Of a stretch of 32,988 nucleotides of DNA, positions 28,679 to 32,988 are shown piece after piece (the stretch's first letter is position 1; each line of letters begins with the position of its first letter). A program made the translations under genes and the position numbers. Under the pieces are notes generated by a model. The model saw nothing but the letters and a program-made list of their open reading frames with translations, ran no database searches and was not told the DNA's origin. Location of the stretch: positions 1 to 32,988 of the forward strand of contig JAFUFW010000036.1 in NCBI GenBank assembly GCA_017469685.1, read 5' to 3'. The stretch comes from Bacteroidaceae bacterium (lineage in GTDB: Bacteria; Bacteroidota; Bacteroidia; Bacteroidales; Bacteroidaceae).

Positions 28679-30022
28679 TTATGATGGCCGACGGACGTGG
28701 TCGTTGTAGGTGAAAAGAGTCTGCTGTAGGGCGCGCAGGGTTCGCTGCTTGTCGGCCTCGGCCACTACAAATGAGATGTTGTGGGCCGAGCCTCCGTAGC
28801 TAATCATGCGCACGGGAATCTGCTTCAGCGCGTCGGTGGCAATGGTCTCGAAGCCTACGTTCTTGCTCGATAGGTCGCCCACGACACAGACGATGCACAT
28901 GTCGCTGTCGACGCTTACCGTGCCGTACTTCTTCAGCTCGTCGACAATCTGTGAAAGATGTGAGGTGTTGTCGATGGTCACGCTTACGCCAACCTCAGAC
29001 GTTGCAATCATGTCGATGCTCGTCTTGTTGGTCTCGAAGATTTCAAACACCTTGCGCAGGAAGCCCGAGGCGAGGAGCATGCGAGAGCTCTGGATGCCAA
29101 TGCATGTTATGCCAGACTTGGCTGCCACGGCCTTTATTGTGCCGCGATGCATGCGGTTGTTAATGATGGTGCCGGGAGCTTGTGGGTCCATGGTGTTGAG
29201 CAGGCGCACAGGCACTCCTGCGAACTTGGCGGGCTGAATGCATGTAGGGTGCAGTATCTTTGCTCCGAAGTATGCGAGTTCGGCTGCTTCTTCGAAGTAG
29301 AGCTGTCGCACGGGCTCTGTACCCTCTACGATGCGAGGGTCGTTGTTGTGCATGCCGTCGATGTCGGTCCATATCTGTATTTCCTCGGCCTCAATGGCTG
29401 CTCCGAGCAGGCAGGCGGTGTAGTCGGAGCCGCCGCGTAGCAGGTTGTCGATTTCGCCGTAAGCATTGCGGCAGATGAAGCCTTGGGTGATGTAGACATC
29501 GAAGCCTTCATTAACCTCGAGTTGCTGTACTGCCCGCTCGCGGATGTAGTTGAAATCCGGTTCTGCATTCTTATCAGTGCGTATTATGTCGAGTGCAGAG
29601 AGCAGGATGGCATTGATGCCCTGTTCGCGCATGTAGTTGGTGACCATGTTGGTCGATAATATCTCACCCTGTGCAAGGATGACTTTCTCTTCGAAGGATG
29701 TAAAGAGGCTCTTGGTCATAGCTCGCAGGTTAGCGAACACCTCCTTGATGAAGGCTTCGGTACGCTCGCGCCATTCGTCGGTGGAGTAGAGTTCCTGTAC
29801 GTGGCCAAGGTATTTCTGTTCGAGGCTGTTGATGACGGTGTTGGCGCCTTCGGGGTTCTTCTTGTACAAGTAGTCGGCTATCTCCACGAGGGTGTTTGTC
29901 GTGCCGCTCATTGCCGACAGGACCACTAACTTGGGCTCGCCGTCGGTGGTGATGAGTTTTGTCACCTCTTGCATTCGTTTGGGCGACCCAACGCTGGTGC
30001 CTCCGAATTTCATTACTTTCAT
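28679..30022 (-). CDS. lysC: Aspartate kinase, monofunctional
   Basis: A 447-residue enzyme that phosphorylates aspartate, the first step to lysine, threonine, methionine and diaminopimelate. The kinase domain begins MKVMKFGGTSVGSPKRMQEV. It includes VILAQGEILSTNMVTNYMRE, FICRNAYGEIDNLLRGGSDY and EIQIWTDIDGMHNNDPRIVE, then AELAYFGAKILHPTCIQPAK. Two ACT domains follow (about 310-440; ITCIGIQSSRMLLASGFLRK, CIVCVVGDLSSKNVGFETIA), so feedback regulation, probably by lysine, is expected. There is no homoserine dehydrogenase fusion. The gene follows ftsE by 22 bp and precedes lysA. Confidence 0.96.
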   Translation of the reverse strand: MKVMKFGGTSVGSPKRMQEVTKLITTDGEPKLVVLSAMSGTTNTLVEIADYLYKKNPEGANTVINSLEQKYLGHVQELYSTDEWRERTEAFIKEVFANLRAMTKSLFTSFEEKVILAQGEILSTNMVTNYMREQGINAILLSALDIIRTDKNAEPDFNYIRERAVQQLEVNEGFDVYITQGFICRNAYGEIDNLLRGGSDYTACLLGAAIEAEEIQIWTDIDGMHNNDPRIVEGTEPVRQLYFEEAAELAYFGAKILHPTCIQPAKFAGVPVRLLNTMDPQAPGTIINNRMHRGTIKAVAAKSGITCIGIQSSRMLLASGFLRKVFEIFETNKTSIDMIATSEVGVSVTIDNTSHLSQIVDELKKYGTVSVDSDMCIVCVVGDLSSKNVGFETIATDALKQIPVRMISYGGSAHNISFVVAEADKQRTLRALQQTLFTYNDHVRRPS

Positions 30023-30044
30023 AGTCGTGTCGTATTCTTTTTGG

Positions 30045-30923
30045 TTATAGTTCTGGTGTATTATCTGTAATGGTTGCCACTGGAATATCGTCGGCGACGG
30101 GAACTTCTTCGATGGCGGGGCTCTCGTCAGCTACAGGTGCGACGGCTTCAACTGGCTCTTCACGGGTGGCTGGGCTTTCCTGCTTTTCCGCTCTTTCTGG
30201 CCTTACTTGAATAACCGGTTCAGTCCGATTGTCCTGTTTTTCTGTCTCGTCGTCGTGGCAAATAAACTGGTTGTTCCTGCATTCATACACGCGACCAGGG
30301 AACTGCTCTATGAGAGCGTTGTTGTGGGTGGCGAACACTACGGCCGTGCCTTGCTGCGCGAGCTCGTATAGTATGCGTGCCGTCTGTAGCCCTGACTCGC
30401 TGTCCTGATTGCCCGTAGCCTCGTCGGCAAGGATAATACGTGGACGGTTTAGAATGGCGCGTGCTATGCATACTCGCTGCTGCTCGCCGCCCGAGAGTTG
30501 ATAGGGCATGGATTCTTGCTTGTCGGCAAGGCCTACGGTCTCGAGCACCTGACGTATGCGCTCAGCTCGTTCTGTTCGGTTCTTCCAGCCTGTGGAGCGA
30601 AGCACGAAATCAAGGTTGCGGCGCACGTTGCGGTCGGTGAGCAGGCGGAAGTCCTGAAAGACGATGCCCAGCTGGCGGCGCAGCGCGGGGATGTGGCGGC
30701 GCTTGATGTGGCGCATGTCGTAGCCCAAAACCTCTGCTGTGCCGCAGGGCACATCGAGTTCGCCGTAGATGGTCTTCAGCAGCGAAGATTTTCCGCTGCC
30801 CACAACGCCCGTGAGGTATATGAAGTCGCCCTCGCTGACGTTGAAGTTGACGTTGTAGAGCACGGTGTTGTCCTCGCGCTTAATGTCTACTTCCTTGAAG
30901 TTGATGATTAGTGTTTTTTCCAT
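30045..30923 (-). CDS. ftsE: FtsE-like cell-division ABC ATPase with acidic C-terminal extension
   Basis: A 292-residue cytosolic ATPase. Its first ~215 residues match FtsE/LolD-type ATP-binding proteins: Walker [18 protein letters not shown]-loop [18 protein letters not shown], signature [20 protein letters not shown] and Walker [18 protein letters not shown], with switch His in [11 protein letters not shown]. Family knowledge: FtsE works with the membrane protein FtsX to activate septal amidases; no ftsX is next to it. An extra tail of about 70 residues rich in Glu, Pro, Val and Ala ([20 protein letters not shown]-like) is not part of normal FtsE and is probably disordered. The start overlaps the hisIE end by 16 bp. 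LolD- or MacB-type ATPases are alternative assignments. Confidence 0.82.
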   Translation of the reverse strand: MEKTLIINFKEVDIKREDNTVLYNVNFNVSEGDFIYLTGVVGSGKSSLLKTIYGELDVPCGTAEVLGYDMRHIKRRHIPALRRQLGIVFQDFRLLTDRNVRRNLDFVLRSTGWKNRTERAERIRQVLETVGLADKQESMPYQLSGGEQQRVCIARAILNRPRIILADEATGNQDSESGLQTARILYELAQQGTAVVFATHNNALIEQFPGRVYECRNNQFICHDDETEKQDNRTEPVIQVRPERAEKQESPATREEPVEAVAPVADESPAIEEVPVADDIPVATITDNTPEL

Positions 30924-31522
30924 CCTGGGTTGTGTCTTGTCTGCAGCTCGGCAGCGAGGTCCTCGATGCGCAAGCCTTTGTGAGTAAGTAGGACAATGAG
31001 ATGGTAGAGCATGTCGGAGCCCTCGTAGATCATGCGCTCGTCGGTGCCGTTGCAGGCTTCTATTACCAGCTCCAGTGCTTCCTCTCCAACCTTCTGAGCC
31101 ATGCGGTTGAGTCCGTCGCGGAAAAGCGAGGTTGTGTATGAACCCTCAGGCATCTCATGGTGGCGTTGCTCAATGAAGTCCTGCAACTTGCTGAGGAAGA
31201 GTAGGGGAGAAGCCTCGTTGTCTTCGCCCCAGCAGGTGTCAGTTCCTGTGTGGCAGACGGGGCCTTCGGGGTGTACGCGGATGAGCAGCGTGTCGTTGTC
31301 GCAGTCTGCCTTTATGCTGACTACATTGAGGAAGTTGCCGCTCGTCTCGCCCTTCGTCCAAAGGCACTGGCGCGAACGGGAGAAGAAGGTGACGCGCCCC
31401 TCTGCAAGGGTCTTCTCGTAGGCTTCCTGATTCATATAGCCGAGCATCAGCACCTGCAGCGTGTTGGAATCCTGTATTATAGCAGGCACCAGCCCGCCGC
31501 ACTTTTCAAAGTCTATAGTCAT
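30908..31522 (-). CDS. hisIE: Bifunctional phosphoribosyl-AMP cyclohydrolase / phosphoribosyl-ATP pyrophosphatase
   Basis: A 204-residue fused enzyme for steps 2 and 3 of histidine synthesis. The HisI half (about 1-105) has [40 protein letters not shown], the metal site [20 protein letters not shown], and CHTGTDTCW. The HisE half (about 110-204) has [40 protein letters not shown] and [19 protein letters not shown]. Its ATG overlaps the hisF stop by 4 bp, and its end overlaps the ftsE start, so the series is tightly coupled. Confidence 0.97.
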   Translation of the reverse strand: MTIDFEKCGGLVPAIIQDSNTLQVLMLGYMNQEAYEKTLAEGRVTFFSRSRQCLWTKGETSGNFLNVVSIKADCDNDTLLIRVHPEGPVCHTGTDTCWGEDNEASPLLFLSKLQDFIEQRHHEMPEGSYTTSLFRDGLNRMAQKVGEEALELVIEACNGTDERMIYEGSDMLYHLIVLLTHKGLRIEDLAAELQTRHNPGWKKH

Positions 31523-32277
31523 AATCTTATGTTAATTCCTTCAGATTGGAGGTATATCTTAAGCTCTTGAAGAGGTATCTCGCCGAAATGGAACACTGAA
31601 GCGGCGAGTGCTGCGTCGGCATGGCCGATGAGGAAGACATCGCGGAAATGCTCCTTAGCGCCGGCTCCGCCTGAAGCTATGATGGGTATCGAGAGCGTGT
31701 CTGAGAGCTGTCTGAGAGCCTCGTTGGCAAAACCAGTCTTCACGCCGTCGTGGTTCATCGAGGTGAAAAGAATCTCGCCTGCTCCACGCTCCTGTGCTTC
31801 ATGAGCCCAATCGAAGAGTGAGAACTCGGTGGGGATGCGACCTCCGTTGAGGTAGCACGTCCACCCTCCAGTCACGTCCTGACGGGCGTCGATTGCAACG
31901 ACGCACACCTGCGAGCCGAAGTGCGATGTTATCTCGTCGATAAGCTCAGGGCGGCGTAGGGCAGCGCTGTTGATGCTCACCTTGTCTGCGCCGGCATTGA
32001 GGAGTCTGTCCACATCAGCCAGCGAACCAATGCCTCCGCCCACGGTGAAGGGTATATTGACTTCGGCTGCAACGCGCGAGACCATCTCGGTGAAGGTCTT
32101 GCGCCCCTCGTGGGAGGCAGTGATGTCGAGAAACACCAGCTCGTCGGCTCCTTGCTCGCTATAGGCTTTGCCTAAATCCACCGGGTCGCCAGCTTCGCGA
32201 AGGTTCACGAAGTTGGTGCCTTTGACGGTCTGGCCGTCTTTGACGTCGAGGCAGGGTATGATGCGTTTTGCGAGCAA
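31519..32277 (-). CDS. hisF: Imidazole glycerol phosphate synthase, cyclase subunit
   Basis: A 252-residue (beta-alpha)8 barrel that uses ammonia from HisH to make imidazole-glycerol phosphate and AICAR. It starts [20 protein letters not shown] (catalytic Asp11) and shows [20 protein letters not shown], the second catalytic Asp in [15 protein letters not shown], and [17 protein letters not shown]. The start codon is TTG at 32277, since family members begin [11 protein letters not shown] and no ATG lies in reach. It follows hisA by 6 bp. Confidence 0.97.
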   Translation of the reverse strand: MLAKRIIPCLDVKDGQTVKGTNFVNLREAGDPVDLGKAYSEQGADELVFLDITASHEGRKTFTEMVSRVAAEVNIPFTVGGGIGSLADVDRLLNAGADKVSINSAALRRPELIDEITSHFGSQVCVVAIDARQDVTGGWTCYLNGGRIPTEFSLFDWAHEAQERGAGEILFTSMNHDGVKTGFANEALRQLSDTLSIPIIASGGAGAKEHFRDVFLIGHADAALAASVFHFGEIPLQELKIYLQSEGINIRL

Positions 32278-32283
32278 AATAGT

Positions 32284-32988
32284 TTAATGATTAAAGCTTA
32301 ATGTAGATTCTTGAGGAAATTCCCTGATTAGTGATGGCAGGTCAATCTTTCCTTCGTAAATGGCTTTGCCGAACACTACGGCAGGTATGCCAGCAGCATC
32401 CAAGGCACGAATATCGTCAATAGAGCTTACGCCGCCCGAGGCTATGAGCCGGCAGGCTGGAAACGTCTGCATAATCTCGCCATATAGTTCAGAGGCAGGC
32501 CCTTGGAGCATACCGTCGCGGCTGATATCGGTGCATAGCACGTGACGCACGCCCTTGTTTATATAGTTCTCGAGGAAAGGCATAAGAGCTATTGTGCTCT
32601 CTTCTTTCCATCCGTTGATGCTGACGAATCCGTTGCGGACGTCTGCTCCGAGCACGATTCGCTCTGCTCCGAATGTCTGCATCCACTCCTGTACGAGCTC
32701 AGGCTCTTTCACGGCTACGCTGCCGAGGGTCACCATGTTTGCTCCAGCGTCGAAGGCCTTATGCACATCGTCCTCGCTCTTTATGCCTCCGCCGAAGTCA
32801 ACAATGAGTGAGGTCTCTGAGGTGATGTGGCGGAGCACTTCGATATTTACGATATGACGTGAGCGTGCTCCGTCTAAATCGACAACGTGAAGGCGCTTGA
32901 ACCCCAAGGCTTCCATCTCCATAGCCACGAGCACGGGGTCGTGGGAGTACACCTTCTCTGTGGCGTAGTCGCCCTTGGTCAGGCGTAC
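32284..32988 (-). CDS. hisA: ProFAR isomerase HisA (N-terminus beyond window edge)
   Basis: It runs in from the right edge and covers all but the first dozen or so residues of 1-(5-phosphoribosyl)-5-[(5-phosphoribosylamino)methylideneamino]imidazole-4-carboxamide isomerase, step 4 of histidine synthesis. The edge reads VRLTKGDYATEKVYSHDP, then ALGFKRLHVVDLDGARSRHI, TSLIVDFGGGIKSEDDVHKA, the second active-site Asp region in HVLCTDISRDGMLQGPASEL, and RLIASGGVSSIDDIRALD. A GTG at 32952 is internal, not the start. HisA and HisF are homologous half-barrel duplications and adjacent here. Confidence 0.96.
   Translation of the reverse strand, partial: VRLTKGDYATEKVYSHDPVLVAMEMEALGFKRLHVVDLDGARSRHIVNIEVLRHITSETSLIVDFGGGIKSEDDVHKAFDAGANMVTLGSVAVKEPELVQEWMQTFGAERIVLGADVRNGFVSINGWKEESTIALMPFLENYINKGVRHVLCTDISRDGMLQGPASELYGEIMQTFPACRLIASGGVSSIDDIRALDAAGIPAVVFGKAIYEGKIDLPSLIREFPQESTLSFNH

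Noticed and set aside
32950-32952. GTG start for hisA at 32952
   Set aside because: The frame continues upstream with VRLTKGDYATEK, typical HisA N-terminal sequence, so the true start is outside the window.

Overview
The window looks like a chromosomal segment of a Bacteroidales bacterium, most likely a Prevotella-like gut or rumen lineage. Four things point there. Promoters match the Bacteroidetes pattern TTTG-N19-TAnnTTTG instead of the E. coli -35/-10. Genes lack Shine-Dalgarno sequences. Two large secreted proteins end in a GxYIINGxKVVV tail typical of Prevotella-type exported enzymes. The ssb-gldE pair is a Bacteroidetes neighbourhood. No phage, transposase, rRNA or CRISPR array was seen. 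This is mostly core chromosome with some carbohydrate-degradation genes.

Left part (1-6040): the N-terminus of a secreted GH35 beta-galactosidase runs off the left edge, divergent from a forward cluster of aspS, a TSCPD-domain gene sharing one base with aspS, a small lipoprotein and a multidomain secreted GH128-like glycoside hydrolase. A perfect hairpin at 5999-6041 separates this cluster from the next one.

6096-11780 (reverse): a translationally coupled heterodimeric ABC exporter with one degenerate ATP site lies downstream of a Na/phosphate cotransporter with a PhoU-like tail. An array of AACCCTTAAGGGTT palindromes at an exact 22-bp period sits between them.

11941-16200 (forward): ssb, gldE (CorC/HlyC family), HU, a tiny very basic ORF whose upstream extension contains an in-frame TAG, and ribonuclease G. 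16236-17603 is tilS (reverse), divergent from tRNA-Cys(GCA).

17917-22530 (reverse): a second large secreted glycosidase-like protein (ricin-type, FnIII, LamG-like and sorting-tail modules), then a compact module of PrsW-type intramembrane protease, ECF-like sigma factor and a small single-pass membrane protein overlapping the sigma gene by 4 bp. This resembles a regulated-intramembrane-proteolysis circuit.

22676-23030: a gene-free stretch with a strong forward promoter followed by a highly structured sequence, a candidate noncoding RNA. Then come a 63-residue conserved-looking protein, a secreted N-acetylmuramoyl-L-alanine amidase with a long charged Ala/Glu/Lys linker, and an unknown helical protein.

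25557-32988 (reverse): a long gene train hisA-hisF-hisIE-ftsE-lysC-lysA-GT2-dedA, combining histidine and lysine/diaminopimelate synthesis with cell-envelope functions.

The most unusual signals are intergenic arrays with the same 22-bp period but different repeat cores (9915-10031 and 16116-16191 clear; 13761-13826 and 17819-17884 weaker), the candidate ncRNA, the PrsW/sigma/TM module and the interrupted basic ORF.
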